From positions 248,001 to 312,000 of the forward strand of contig CAYXLI010000002.1 in NCBI GenBank assembly GCA_964464925.1: a DNA stretch of 64,000 nucleotides, written 5' to 3'. The DNA comes from CAYXLI01 sp964464925 (GTDB lineage: Bacteria; Acidobacteriota; Terriglobia; Bryobacterales; Bryobacteraceae). Positions within the stretch are counted from its first letter, which is position 1. The number at the start of each line of letters is the position of its first letter. Below are positions 25,584 to 34,423 of the stretch, in pieces. A program made the translations under genes and the position numbers. A model generated the notes under the pieces. It saw nothing but the letters and a program-made list of their open reading frames with translations, did no database searches and was not told where the DNA came from.

Positions 25584-27824
25584 ATGCATCACGCGCGACC
25601 GGAGCCGCCGGAAGAAGAACAAAATCCGAGAATCACCCGGCCCGCCGAGGCGGCGAGCGGCCCAACATCGGTATTGAAAACCATGGAGGTTTCGTTCAAT
25701 GAAATGGGCGCGCGGCGCTCGTTCCACGTATTGAGCGAAGCGAACCAGGCAGGCGGATTTGACTGCCCCAGTTGCGCGTGGCCCGATCCCGGCGAGCGGC
25801 ACGCCGTAGAGTTCTGCGAGAACGGCGCAAAGGCGATCGCTGAAGAGGCGACACTGCGCCGAGTGACACTCGAATTCTTCGCGCGGCACAGCGTGGAGGA
25901 GTTAAGCCGCCAATCCGACCACTGGCTTACAAAGCAAGGCCGGCTGACTCAACCGGTGGTACTGCGGGAAGACCGCTCGCATTATGAGCCTATTTCCTGG
26001 GATGAGGCGTTCCGGATGATCGGCGAGGAGTTGCAGGGCCTTTCCTCGCCGAACGAGGCGATCTTCTATACGTCAGGCCGCACCAGCAACGAAGCCGCAT
26101 TCCTATGGCAACTCTTCGTCCGGATGTACGGCACCAACAATTTGCCGGACTGCTCGAATATGTGCCACGAGTCGAGCGGGTACGGGCTGCGCGAAACGAT
26201 CGGCGTGGGCAAGAGCACCATCGGCCTGCACGATCTCGAGGCCGCCGATTGCATTCTCGTGATCGGGCAGAATCCGGGCACGAATCATCCACGCATGCTG
26301 ACGTCACTGCAGAAGGCCGCGATGCGCGGTGCGAATATCATCAGCATCAATCCGCTTGCGGAAACCGGACTGAAACGATTCCAAAATCCGCAGAGGGTTT
26401 CCGGTTGGATGGGCCTCGGCGTTCAGATTGCGAACCTGCATCTGCCGGTCCGTATCAATGGTGATGTCGCGCTGCTGAAGGGCCTTTGCAAATTGCTGGT
26501 GGAAGCGGGCACCATCGACCAGGCATTTATCACAGCGCACACCAGCGGCTTCGACGAGTTCCAGGCAAGCATAAACGAAGTAGCGTGGAGTGAGATCTAC
26601 GAAGAATCCGGCATCACCGAGGAGAAACTGAAACGCGCATTCGGCATGATCCAGGAGAGCCGGTCACTGGTGATCTGTTGGGCTATGGGGCTGACCCAGC
26701 ATAGGAACGGCGTTGAGAACGTGCGCGAACTGGTGAATCTTGCGCTGCTTCGCGGGACGCCTAAGCTGTGTTGCGTCCGAGGGCACAGCAATGTGCAGGG
26801 AGACCGGACGATGGGGATCTGGGAGCGAATGGATGATTCGTTTCTCGACCGGTTGGGAGCGGAGTTCGCGTTTTCCCCTCCCCGCGAGCCGGGCTTCAAT
26901 ACGGTAGAGTCGATCCGCGCCATGCACGAAGGACGCGCCAAGGTGTTCCTCGCGCTAGGCGGGAACTTTCTGAGCGCGACACCGGACACGGGACTTACGG
27001 CCGAGGCTCTCCAGAAGTGCCGCCTGACCGTACAGATCTCCACGAAGCTGAACCGCAGCCATCTCGTCACGGGGAAGACGGCGCTGATTCTGCCGTGTTT
27101 AGGGCGCACCGAGAAAGATGTGCAGGCGTCGGGAGAGCAGTTCGTCACAACGGAAAATTCGCTCAACATCGTCGCGACCTCGCGCGGCATTCTGGAGCCG
27201 GCCTCCACAGAATTACGAAGCGAACCCATTATCGTTGCCGGCATCGCGCAAGCCACGCTCGGCGTGGACTGGAGCGCTTTCACGGATGATTACGACCGGA
27301 TTCGCGATCAGATTGAACGCGTGGTGCCCGGATTCAAGAGGTTCAATGAGCGTGTCCGGCAGCCTAAGGGATTTGTTTTGGATAACCCAGTGAGCCGGCA
27401 AGAGTTCCGCACGCCGATTGGGAAGGCGCGATTTACGGTCAACCCGATCCGGCCGATCCGGTTGGAGCCGGGCGAACTTCTGATGATGACGATCCGGACC
27501 CACGACCAGTTCAATACCACGGTGTACGGCCTCGACGACAGGTACCGGGGCGTTCACGGAGGCCGCCGCGTGGTGTTCCTGAACGAGCAAGATATGACGG
27601 ACCGGCAGATCACAGCCGGTGAACGCGTGGACCTGCTGAGCAGCTACGAAGGGCGCGAGCGGGCGGCGGCGAATTTCACCGTCGTGCCGTACTCCATCCC
27701 GAGAGGCTGCGCGGCCACTTACTTCCCGGAGGCCAATGTGCTGGTCCCGATGGAGCATTACGCCGAGACAAGCATGACGCCGGCCTCGAAGAGCGTGGCT
27801 ATCCGGGTGCGCCGGCGCGGCTGA
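25584..27824 (+). CDS. FdhF/YdeP-type molybdopterin oxidoreductase (746 aa)
   Basis: Formate-dehydrogenase-like protein of the YdeP group that binds bis-MGD. FDCPSCAWPDP near residue 70 is the YdeP N-terminal cysteine motif. Then come the molybdopterin domains: SWDEAFRMIGEEL, YTSGRTSNEAAFLWQLF, NMCHESSGYGLRETIGVGKST, LVIGQNPGTNHPRML, and a C-terminal molydop-binding domain (MMTIRTHDQFNTTVYGLDDRYRGV). No Sec or Cys at the FDH active-site position is evident, so the true reaction may differ from formate oxidation. A TTG at 25569 is possible; the ATG 15 nt later is preferred. mobA, needed for its cofactor, is at 35172. Confidence 0.88.
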   Translation: MHHARPEPPEEEQNPRITRPAEAASGPTSVLKTMEVSFNEMGARRSFHVLSEANQAGGFDCPSCAWPDPGERHAVEFCENGAKAIAEEATLRRVTLEFFARHSVEELSRQSDHWLTKQGRLTQPVVLREDRSHYEPISWDEAFRMIGEELQGLSSPNEAIFYTSGRTSNEAAFLWQLFVRMYGTNNLPDCSNMCHESSGYGLRETIGVGKSTIGLHDLEAADCILVIGQNPGTNHPRMLTSLQKAAMRGANIISINPLAETGLKRFQNPQRVSGWMGLGVQIANLHLPVRINGDVALLKGLCKLLVEAGTIDQAFITAHTSGFDEFQASINEVAWSEIYEESGITEEKLKRAFGMIQESRSLVICWAMGLTQHRNGVENVRELVNLALLRGTPKLCCVRGHSNVQGDRTMGIWERMDDSFLDRLGAEFAFSPPREPGFNTVESIRAMHEGRAKVFLALGGNFLSATPDTGLTAEALQKCRLTVQISTKLNRSHLVTGKTALILPCLGRTEKDVQASGEQFVTTENSLNIVATSRGILEPASTELRSEPIIVAGIAQATLGVDWSAFTDDYDRIRDQIERVVPGFKRFNERVRQPKGFVLDNPVSRQEFRTPIGKARFTVNPIRPIRLEPGELLMMTIRTHDQFNTTVYGLDDRYRGVHGGRRVVFLNEQDMTDRQITAGERVDLLSSYEGRERAAANFTVVPYSIPRGCAATYFPEANVLVPMEHYAETSMTPASKSVAIRVRRRG

Positions 27825-27903
27825 ATATTCAATTGGAAAAGATCTGTGGATCTGTTCCGCCGAGACCTAGGGCCAGAGCGAAGGAATCCTTTGGGCTAAA
27901 CGG

Positions 27904-28560
27904 TCAGGCGATTTGAGAAAGCGGTGGAGGCGCCGTGTTCGGCGCTTCCGGCGTGTTCAGGCGCTCGCCAACGACGCGAAGACGGTGCGATTTCGAAAGA
28001 GGCGCGTTTACGAAGCACTCTTGCAACGCTTCCCGGGGTGGTTCGATCACGGGTTCGGCAGGCGGCAGGGGTTCCGCTTCGGTACAGGTGCGAAGCGAAG
28101 CCATTTTCTCGACCTTTGCCATGGCCTTCTCATAGGTACGCTGAAGGTGGGCATCGTAGCGGCGGTAGCGGTCAATGGAGTCTCCGGCCTTCATGAAGCT
28201 GACTGCTTCGAGGTGTCCGGCGTGAAGGTCGCCCGGTTGCGCACCGGCGGCTTCATACTCTGCGTTAACGATCGTTTCGAACATGCTGGCTTCCATGCGC
28301 AGAGAGCGCTCCATGCGCCAGTAGGCTTCGGCCGCCTGTTTGACGAGGAGGCGCTCATAGTTATCGACCGGCTTCCAACGGGACTCGAATGACTCGATGA
28401 TCGCGTCGAGATCTTCCTTATGCTCCCAAGGCAGGAGAGCATGGAGGGCAGTGAGTCCATGCTTCACTCCGTTGTATTTGGTTTTCGATGTGTCTTTCGG
28501 CCCGGTTGATTTCTGCGCGTTTGCGCGGTTCGCGGCGAGGCGTTTTTCTGAGACTTCCAT
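27904..28560 (-). CDS. RANAQKSTGP-family hypothetical protein (218 aa)
   Basis: N-terminus MEVSEKRLAANRANAQKSTGPKD...YNGVKHGLTA is a motif I know from a family present in many copies in Acidobacteria and Planctomycetes, without known function. A helical middle (LDAIIESFESRWKPVDNYERLLVKQAAEAYWRMERSLRMEASMFETIV) follows, then a disordered Pro-rich tail. No catalytic motif, signal peptide or membrane segment. The N-terminal part resembles a small DNA-binding or mobile-element-related tag, but this is speculation. Isolated gene. Confidence 0.7.
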   Translation of the reverse strand: MEVSEKRLAANRANAQKSTGPKDTSKTKYNGVKHGLTALHALLPWEHKEDLDAIIESFESRWKPVDNYERLLVKQAAEAYWRMERSLRMEASMFETIVNAEYEAAGAQPGDLHAGHLEAVSFMKAGDSIDRYRRYDAHLQRTYEKAMAKVEKMASLRTCTEAEPLPPAEPVIEPPREALQECFVNAPLSKSHRLRVVGERLNTPEAPNTAPPPLSQIA

Positions 28561-28603
28561 ATTTTCTCCTGGTCTGTAGCTTCTCTACTTTTCGAGGTGT
28601 AGC

Positions 28604-28774
28604 ATGCCAGGAGTGAAAATCGAGCGAGGAAAAGGGTCTCTTTGGGAGGTTCGACGAAAGTATGTGCTGAAGCAGCAATCGATTACAGAAGCGGTAAAAA
28701 TATTCCCAACTTCTGTGACTTTATGTTGCCGTAGCTGGCACGATTGGGCTGTGGCGGGATCGACAGTGTGCTGA
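28604..28774 (+). CDS. Possible 56-aa ORF, uncertain
   Basis: An ATG with GAGGT about 6 nt before it opens a 56-codon frame (starts MPGVKIERGKGSLWEVRRKY). It lies in the 322-bp stretch 28561-28882 between a hypothetical gene and coaD, which otherwise shows nothing recognisable. Charged N-terminal helix, no family known to me. Real coding is doubtful. Confidence 0.2.
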   Translation: MPGVKIERGKGSLWEVRRKYVLKQQSITEAVKIFPTSVTLCCRSWHDWAVAGSTVC

Positions 28775-28882
28775 CACGCTTGCCTTTAGTCCGGCGTCCG
28801 GCCATGGAACATGCTGATGTGGGGCGAGGGGCATCCCAGACGCCTGATCGGGCTGCGATACACTAACAGATAATCCCCCGCC

Positions 28883-29410
28883 GTGGCCACGAAGCCTCCA
28901 GTAGTCGGAATTTATCCCGGGACTTTTGATCCCATTACGAACGGGCACCTCGACCTGATCGAAAGAGGAGCTCGCCTCGTGGACCATTTAGTGGTTGCGG
29001 TGCTGCGGAACGAGAAGAAAAGGCCGCTATTCTCAGTGGAAGAACGGATCGAAATGGCAAACGTGGTCACCTCCAGTTTTCCGAACGTAGAGGTGGACTA
29101 CTTCGACGGCCTGCTGGTGGATTATGCGGACCGAAAGAAAGCCAGTTTCATCATCCGGGGGATCCGCGCTATCTCGGACTACGAATACGAACTCCAGATG
29201 GCGCTGATGAACCGGCGTTTGCGGCCTGAGATCGAAACGGTCTTCCTGATGTCCGGCGAGGCCTATTCGTTCATCAGTTCGCAGATCGTCAAGGAAGTGA
29301 TCCGCCTCGGGGGCAACATCTCAGGACTGGTTCCTCCCATTGTGGAAGCCACCCTGAAAAATAGATTTCTTGGAGAGAATAAAGAAGGATGCAAGCTACA
29401 CTCGATTTAG
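28883..29410 (+). CDS. coaD: Pantetheine-phosphate adenylyltransferase (175 aa)
   Basis: Fourth step of coenzyme A synthesis: ATP plus 4'-phosphopantetheine gives dephospho-CoA. The nucleotidyltransferase motif is YPGTFDPITNGHLDLI, with T14 and H22 as the T/H-x-G-H pair; FIIRGIRAISDYEYELQMA and the second ATP motif SFISSQIVKEV are also present. Starts at GTG (28883), right at the conserved N-terminus, with no ATG in reach. Its last 22 nt overlap the following aminotransferase gene, so they are co-expressed. Confidence 0.94.
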   Translation: MATKPPVVGIYPGTFDPITNGHLDLIERGARLVDHLVVAVLRNEKKRPLFSVEERIEMANVVTSSFPNVEVDYFDGLLVDYADRKKASFIIRGIRAISDYEYELQMALMNRRLRPEIETVFLMSGEAYSFISSQIVKEVIRLGGNISGLVPPIVEATLKNRFLGENKEGCKLHSI

Positions 29411-30567
29411 CCGAAAGAATATCGCTGATCAGCGTGTCTTCCACGATGAAGGTGGCCGCTGACGCCGATCGTCTGCGCCGCGAAGGCGTCGACGTGGTCG
29501 ACTTTGGAGCCGGCGAGCCTGATTTCCCGACACCCGACAACATCAAGAAAGCGGCGATCGCGGCGATCGAGAAAAACTTCACCAAGTACACTCCGGCCGG
29601 CGGTACGCAGGAGCTGAAGCAGGCGATCATCGAGCGCCATACGGCCGACTACGGCACGGCCTACTCTGCGAACGAGTGCGTGATCAGCGTGGGCGGCAAG
29701 CACGTCATCTTCAACCTGATGCAGGTGCTGATCGGTAACGGCGATGAGGTGATCATCCCGGTCCCTTATTGGGTTACGTACAAGGACGTGGTCAACTACG
29801 CGGGCGGCAAGTGCGTGTTCGTCGAAACCGACGAGCAGAGCGGCTTCACATTCACGGCTGCCATGATCGAGCGCGCCATCACGCCGAAGACGAAGATGGT
29901 GATCATCAATTCGCCGTCGAACCCGAGCGGCGCCGTGCTGGACCGTGCCGAGTTCGAGAAGATCTTTCACGTCACTTCGCAGCGCGGCATCTGGCTAATG
30001 ACGGACGAGTGCTACTGCCGCTTCCTCTACGATAGCGAGCCGTTTTCGATTGCGTCGATGAAGGGGGCGAAGGATACGGTTCTGGTCGCCGGCTCTCTCT
30101 CGAAGACCTACGCGATGACCGGCTGGCGCATCGGCTTCGGGCTCGCCCCGGCCGCTGTGATCGGCGGCATCAACAAGCTGCAGAGCCACAGCACCTCGAA
30201 CCCTACCTCCATCGCCCAGAAGGCGGCTGTGGAAGCCGTACGCGGACCGCAAGACGGGATCAAAGTGATGCTCGCCGAGTACCACAAGCGACGGGATTAC
30301 GTAGTGGAACGGCTGCGCGCGATGCCGGGAGTTTCGGCCCAGATGCCGCGTGGCGCATTCTACGCATATCCGAACATCGCAGGCACGTTCAGCAAACTGG
30401 GTATCCAGAATCCGATGCAGTTTGCAGAGCAGTTGCTGGCAAAGGCGCATGTCGCCGTTGTTCCCGGTGAAGCGTTCGGAACCGAGTCGCACATTCGCAT
30501 CTCCTACGCTACTTCCATGGAAGAATTGAAGCGTGGCCTCGACCGTCTCCAGCAGTTCATCAGCTAG
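29389..30567 (+). CDS. Class I aspartate-type aminotransferase (392 aa)
   Basis: PLP enzyme of the aspartate/aromatic aminotransferase Ib group. DFGAGEPDFPTPDNI, the substrate-side motif KYTPAGGTQELKQAI, NSPSNPSGAV (PLP Asn) and VLVAGSLSKTYAMTGWRIGF with the Schiff-base Lys are all present, as is the C-terminal Arg region (HIRISYATS). Likely aspartate:2-oxoglutarate transamination, but prephenate or aromatic substrates are possible. GAAGG precedes the ATG. It overlaps coaD (22 nt) and manA (35 nt), unusually long same-strand overlaps. Confidence 0.9.
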   Translation: MQATLDLAERISLISVSSTMKVAADADRLRREGVDVVDFGAGEPDFPTPDNIKKAAIAAIEKNFTKYTPAGGTQELKQAIIERHTADYGTAYSANECVISVGGKHVIFNLMQVLIGNGDEVIIPVPYWVTYKDVVNYAGGKCVFVETDEQSGFTFTAAMIERAITPKTKMVIINSPSNPSGAVLDRAEFEKIFHVTSQRGIWLMTDECYCRFLYDSEPFSIASMKGAKDTVLVAGSLSKTYAMTGWRIGFGLAPAAVIGGINKLQSHSTSNPTSIAQKAAVEAVRGPQDGIKVMLAEYHKRRDYVVERLRAMPGVSAQMPRGAFYAYPNIAGTFSKLGIQNPMQFAEQLLAKAHVAVVPGEAFGTESHIRISYATSMEELKRGLDRLQQFIS

Positions 30568-31318
30568 GCTCGTTTCCCTGGCCCCCAGATTCGTCGAGCG
30601 GATCTGGGGGACGAAAAAACTGTCGCCCTGGTTCCCGGATCAGAAAGAGAAGATCGGCGAAGTCTGGTTCACCGACGACGGCAATCTACTGGTGAAGTTC
30701 ATCTTCACCGAGGAAGATCTGTCGGTGCAGGTGCACCCCAATGACGAACAAGCCCAGGCGGAGGGCCTGCCGCGCGGCAAGACCGAGATGTGGCATATCC
30801 TGAGCCGCGAACCGGGCGCCCGTCTCGCACTCGGATTTGGCAATGTTTACCGGCGCACGGAGGTCGACCGCGCGATTCACGAAGAGCGATTGGAAGATCT
30901 TCTCCAGTATGTCCCTGTGAATCCCGGCGAGAACTACTTCGTGCAGGCGGGCACGATCCACGCAATCGGCGCGGGCATCACGCTTTGCGAGATTCAACAA
31001 AATTCGGACGTGACATACCGGTTATACGATTATGGCCGCGGGCGGGAACTGCACATCGAGCAGGGCCTGGCAGTCTCACGGTTCGAGCCTTACGACGGGC
31101 TCACACGTTTCCCGGTGGAATGTGAGCACTTCCGGGTAGAGAACGTGAACCCAGGGGCGCTCGACGTGGAAGCCGGCGACCTGATGATCCTGCTGGAAGG
31201 CGCCGGCACTCTGAACGGCAGTGCGGCTCAGCATGGATCGGTGTGGCGCGCCGAGTCGGCCGGCCCGGTGGAGATCAGCGGAAAGCTGCGTTCGCTGCGG
31301 GCGCGAGGAAGGAATTAA
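30533..31318 (+). CDS. manA: Type I mannose-6-phosphate isomerase (261 aa)
   Basis: Interconverts mannose-6-phosphate and fructose-6-phosphate, feeding GDP-mannose and surface glycans. The Zn ligands sit in SVQVHPNDEQA, KTEMWHIL and AGTIHAIGAG, the usual PMI cupin set; YRLYDYGR is also conserved. At 261 residues it is shorter than the classical enterobacterial enzyme but normal for the short bacterial type. The GTG start lies 35 nt inside the aminotransferase gene; a start slightly later cannot be excluded because the first 13 residues are Ser-rich and unconserved. Confidence 0.88.
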   Translation: MASTVSSSSSARLVSLAPRFVERIWGTKKLSPWFPDQKEKIGEVWFTDDGNLLVKFIFTEEDLSVQVHPNDEQAQAEGLPRGKTEMWHILSREPGARLALGFGNVYRRTEVDRAIHEERLEDLLQYVPVNPGENYFVQAGTIHAIGAGITLCEIQQNSDVTYRLYDYGRGRELHIEQGLAVSRFEPYDGLTRFPVECEHFRVENVNPGALDVEAGDLMILLEGAGTLNGSAAQHGSVWRAESAGPVEISGKLRSLRARGRN

Positions 31319-31461
31319 CCGATTCCTAGCTCATCCACTCGTTCCAGCGGGGTTCCGCATTCGCGGCAGATGACGGCCGAACAATCTCCGCAGACCAGCG
31401 GATTGGTGACCGGCTTATTGCACCGGGGACAATAGAAGTCAGGTTGTGATGTCGGTTCCAA
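31315..31461 (-). CDS. Zinc-ribbon microprotein (48 aa)
   Basis: The minus strand from a TTG at 31459-31461 encodes 48 residues with four Cys pairs: FYCPRCNKPV, PLVCGDCSAV, ICRECGTPLE, ending DELGIG. Two CxxC knuckles close together make a treble-clef-like double zinc ribbon. AGGAG lies 11 nt ahead of the TTG. Its stop shares TTAA with the manA stop, and its start overlaps the divergent lipoprotein start by 13 nt, so it fills the whole gap. No partner known; such ribbons often bind nucleic acid or proteins. Confidence 0.7.
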   Translation of the reverse strand: MEPTSQPDFYCPRCNKPVTNPLVCGDCSAVICRECGTPLERVDELGIG

Positions 31462-32720
31462 GGCGAACTCTGCTCCTACATTCTAGTCTGCTGCTCACGC
31501 TTCTTCTTTCCGGTTGCAAGCCGGAGCCCGATCGCCCCAAGCCGATCGGGGAGGCCTTCGTTGCGCCGATCACGCTCAACCTCCGGCAGGAGCTTACACC
31601 CGGGTCGAAGCCGGTTGCGGTGCTGAAGCACGGCGATCCGGTAGACATCATTCAGCTGCGCCGGCGATTTGTCCGGATTCGGACCAAGAGCGGCATGGAG
31701 GGCTGGACGGATTCGCGCCAGTTGATGACGCCCGAGCAGATGGATAGCCTGCGAGAGTTCTCCGAGCGTGCGGCAAAGCTCCCGTCTTACGGCTCGGCGA
31801 CCGCATTCAGCGTGCTGAACATTCACTCGGAGCCGAACCGGCAATCGCCCAGCTTTTATCAGATTGCGGAAGGCGCTCCGGTCGAAGTCATCGGGCACAA
31901 AGCGACGCCACGGCTGACCCAGGCGCAGGTACCGCCGCCGGCACCGCTGGTGAAGCTCCCGCCTCCCGCCCCGAAGAAAAAGAAGATGAAGAAGGAAAAG
32001 AAGGAGCCGGGAATTCCGCCTCCTCCGCGTCCAGCCGCGCCGAAGCTGCCGTCGAATTACGAGGAATTGTCCAGGTCTCCGTTCGAGGACGAAGTAGAAG
32101 AGAAGGAGCCCGAGAAGAAAGAGGAGCCGGCGCCTCCGCCGCCGGTGAACGCTCCTTTAGAGGATTGGAGCCTGGTCCGCACAAAGAACGGAAACGCGGG
32201 GTGGGTTTTATCCCGGATGATCAGCATGAGCATTCCGGACGAGGTGGCGCAATATGCGGAAGGCGCGCGCATCACCTCGTATTTCCCCCTGGCGGACGTA
32301 CAGGACGAGGAGAAGGGATTGAAGCACAACTGGCTGTGGACGACGAACTCCAGCACGGCGGCGCCTTACGATTTCGACAGCTTCCGCGTATTCAACTGGA
32401 ACCGGAAGAAGCACCGGTACGAGACGGCGTACATCGAGCGCCGGATCGAGGGTTACTATCCGGTCGAGGCAAGGAAGGGCACGGATCCTACGTTCTCGAT
32501 GGTGGTACGAGGCGACGACGGCCAGACGTACCGGAAGACTTATGCGTTTGCCGGGTACCGGGTGACGCTGGCAAAGAAGGAGCCGTACGCGCCGCTGGAC
32601 CTCAGTAGCGCCACGCCGATCGCCCCGCTTCCGGGGGTTCCGGCGGCGGCGCCACAGGAGGCGGGGCCGGAGAGGTCCTGGAAGGACAGGGTTAAGGGGT
32701 TGTTACGATTCTCCAAATAG
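31449..32720 (+). CDS. SH3-domain lipoprotein with charged linker (423 aa)
   Basis: A lipoprotein signal ends in the lipobox LLSGC (C23), so the mature protein is lipid-anchored. Residues 40-100 look like one bacterial SH3 domain (LNLRQELTPGSKPVAVLKHGDPVDIIQ...GMEGWTDSRQLM), 110-150 a second (AFSVLNIHSEPNRQSPSFYQI), and about 235-255 a third remnant (WSLVRTKNGNAGWVLSRM). Between them runs a low-complexity Lys/Glu/Pro linker (KKKKMKKEKKE; EEKEPEKKEEPAPPPP). The C-terminal 150 residues are a separate domain (YFPLADVQDEEKGLKHNWLWTT) that I do not recognise. May bind the cell wall. Confidence 0.75.
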   Translation: MSVPRRTLLLHSSLLLTLLLSGCKPEPDRPKPIGEAFVAPITLNLRQELTPGSKPVAVLKHGDPVDIIQLRRRFVRIRTKSGMEGWTDSRQLMTPEQMDSLREFSERAAKLPSYGSATAFSVLNIHSEPNRQSPSFYQIAEGAPVEVIGHKATPRLTQAQVPPPAPLVKLPPPAPKKKKMKKEKKEPGIPPPPRPAAPKLPSNYEELSRSPFEDEVEEKEPEKKEEPAPPPPVNAPLEDWSLVRTKNGNAGWVLSRMISMSIPDEVAQYAEGARITSYFPLADVQDEEKGLKHNWLWTTNSSTAAPYDFDSFRVFNWNRKKHRYETAYIERRIEGYYPVEARKGTDPTFSMVVRGDDGQTYRKTYAFAGYRVTLAKKEPYAPLDLSSATPIAPLPGVPAAAPQEAGPERSWKDRVKGLLRFSK

Positions 32721-32749
32721 TTTTCGCGTTGCTTAGAATCTGACGCCGC

Positions 32750-34342
32750 TCATCGGCGCTCATAAATTTCATAGATGTCGTTGCGAGATATCAATCTGTA
32801 CTCGTTCTGGATAAGGCGTGTAAGATACTTGTGCACCTCAGGCTCCTCCTTTACGAAGAACCTGTCCATCCAGAGATGGAACCAGGGATCCAGCACGACC
32901 ACATCTGCTTTCACGCCTGTGTAGCGCCCCAGACGAGCATCATCTATGAACCCGGAATACTGCAATTCGAAACCGAACACCGATGAAGCAAAAATCGTTA
33001 GTCCTCGCTGCCGGTACTCCTTCAATTGCATTGCTACGGGTTCGTAGAGGCGCTGGTACTCGTGCAACCGAACCTTCTGTACCAACGCGCTCATTTGGAG
33101 CGTCACGAATCCGAGCATTATGGCGCCCGCCACTAATCGTTCGTGTCTAGCACGCCAGAGGTGCTGCAGGCCGATAGCGAATAAAATGGCAAAGAACGGC
33201 ACTGAATAAGTGACATAGTTTTGCGCTTTGAATCCGACGACGAACGTGAGGCCTGTCAAATACAGCATGCTGATCCATAGCAAATCACGAGTTCCGGATG
33301 AGTTGCGGATCGCTTTGCTTTCTACACAACCTACCAGCGCAATCAAGTACATGATGGGTGTGATCACCAACCATCCAGTTATCTTCCCGATCCAAATCGG
33401 ATCCAGTCCGTACGTTGTTAAGTACTTTCCCAATTCCCGCATAACAATTAACCATGGCCGTGTAAGAGGAACAATTCGTTCCGACCTCCCCGCCGCGTTT
33501 GCTCTCATCTGAACGACAAAATCAGCAGGACTTTGCATTATGAAAGTCAGCCAAGCGGCGCCGAGTACCGCGTAAGGAACTATCGCGATCAGAAGGTGAG
33601 CCAATCGCACGCGATGCCGGTCAAAGCGCCACATGATCGCGATCAGCGTAAGAACGGCCATGATTCCGTTGGGGTGAGTAAAACAACTGGCGGCGGCGAA
33701 ACACTGACTCAGCGCGATTGCGAGAGTCAATCGCTGCTCCTGAAACAGCAGATATGCCGCTATTGAGCAAAGGCCGAGACCGCAAGCCATCATATCCATG
33801 CGCGCATCTGCTCCGGCCCATTGAAACACGAAATCGAGCGATGCTATAGCTACGGTCAAAATCGAGAGCGATTGATCGAACGTGAGCCTCCAGCAAGTCA
33901 CAAACAAGGCGGTAAGTGCAACCACTCCCCAAAATACGGAATACGCCCGCATTGTGAATGCCGAAAAACCTGTGACCTTGAGCCAACCAGCCGCGGTCAC
34001 AAGATGGAGCGGGACCATATAGTAGATTCGTTGCTGTATTCCGCGAAGATACGCATTCAGATAGTGGCCGCTTGGTTCTTGCACATTGCTTCCAAGGTTG
34101 CCCCTGAAAGCAAAGTTGTAAGCAGGGTTGCCGAACCAGCCCTCGTCGCACCAGGGTACTTTCACGCGGGCCAGGAGCAGAGAACAGACAGTATAGACGA
34201 TCAGAAAGCCGACTAATGCGGCGATCGTTCCGCGCGAGATGCGCGCGTTCCGGTCTTGGGCAGGGTGGCCAGACCCCGCGCGACCTTCTGGTGCGCGGCC
34301 GCGTAGCAGGATGCTCGTTTCACTGATCCTTTCAGGGTTCAT
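32750..34342 (-). CDS. GT-C type membrane glycosyltransferase, ArnT/GT39-like (530 aa)
   Basis: About ten to twelve membrane helices. After the first helix (AALVGFLIVYTVCSLLLARV) comes VPWCDEGWFGNPAYNFA, the acidic first periplasmic loop (DE) of GT-C enzymes that use polyprenyl-phosphate sugars. Further: FQWAGADARMDMMACGLGL and FTHPNGIMAVLTL, also common in this family. The C-terminal 110 residues form a soluble domain. The gene seems less GC-rich than its neighbours and stands alone, so horizontal gain is possible. Acceptor and donor unknown. Confidence 0.78.
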   Translation of the reverse strand: MNPERISETSILLRGRAPEGRAGSGHPAQDRNARISRGTIAALVGFLIVYTVCSLLLARVKVPWCDEGWFGNPAYNFAFRGNLGSNVQEPSGHYLNAYLRGIQQRIYYMVPLHLVTAAGWLKVTGFSAFTMRAYSVFWGVVALTALFVTCWRLTFDQSLSILTVAIASLDFVFQWAGADARMDMMACGLGLCSIAAYLLFQEQRLTLAIALSQCFAAASCFTHPNGIMAVLTLIAIMWRFDRHRVRLAHLLIAIVPYAVLGAAWLTFIMQSPADFVVQMRANAAGRSERIVPLTRPWLIVMRELGKYLTTYGLDPIWIGKITGWLVITPIMYLIALVGCVESKAIRNSSGTRDLLWISMLYLTGLTFVVGFKAQNYVTYSVPFFAILFAIGLQHLWRARHERLVAGAIMLGFVTLQMSALVQKVRLHEYQRLYEPVAMQLKEYRQRGLTIFASSVFGFELQYSGFIDDARLGRYTGVKADVVVLDPWFHLWMDRFFVKEEPEVHKYLTRLIQNEYRLISRNDIYEIYERR

Positions 34343-34423
34343 CAGTAACTTTGCTTATCGCCTTAATCGGACAAACGCCTCAATAGCAATAGGGCCCTGT
34401 AGTACCAGAGGTGAGAGATCCCG

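Noticed and set aside
24102..25889. 595-codon version of the VOC/cupin gene
   Set aside because: The first 110 codons overlap the oxidoreductase gene antisense; the signal peptide starts at 25559.
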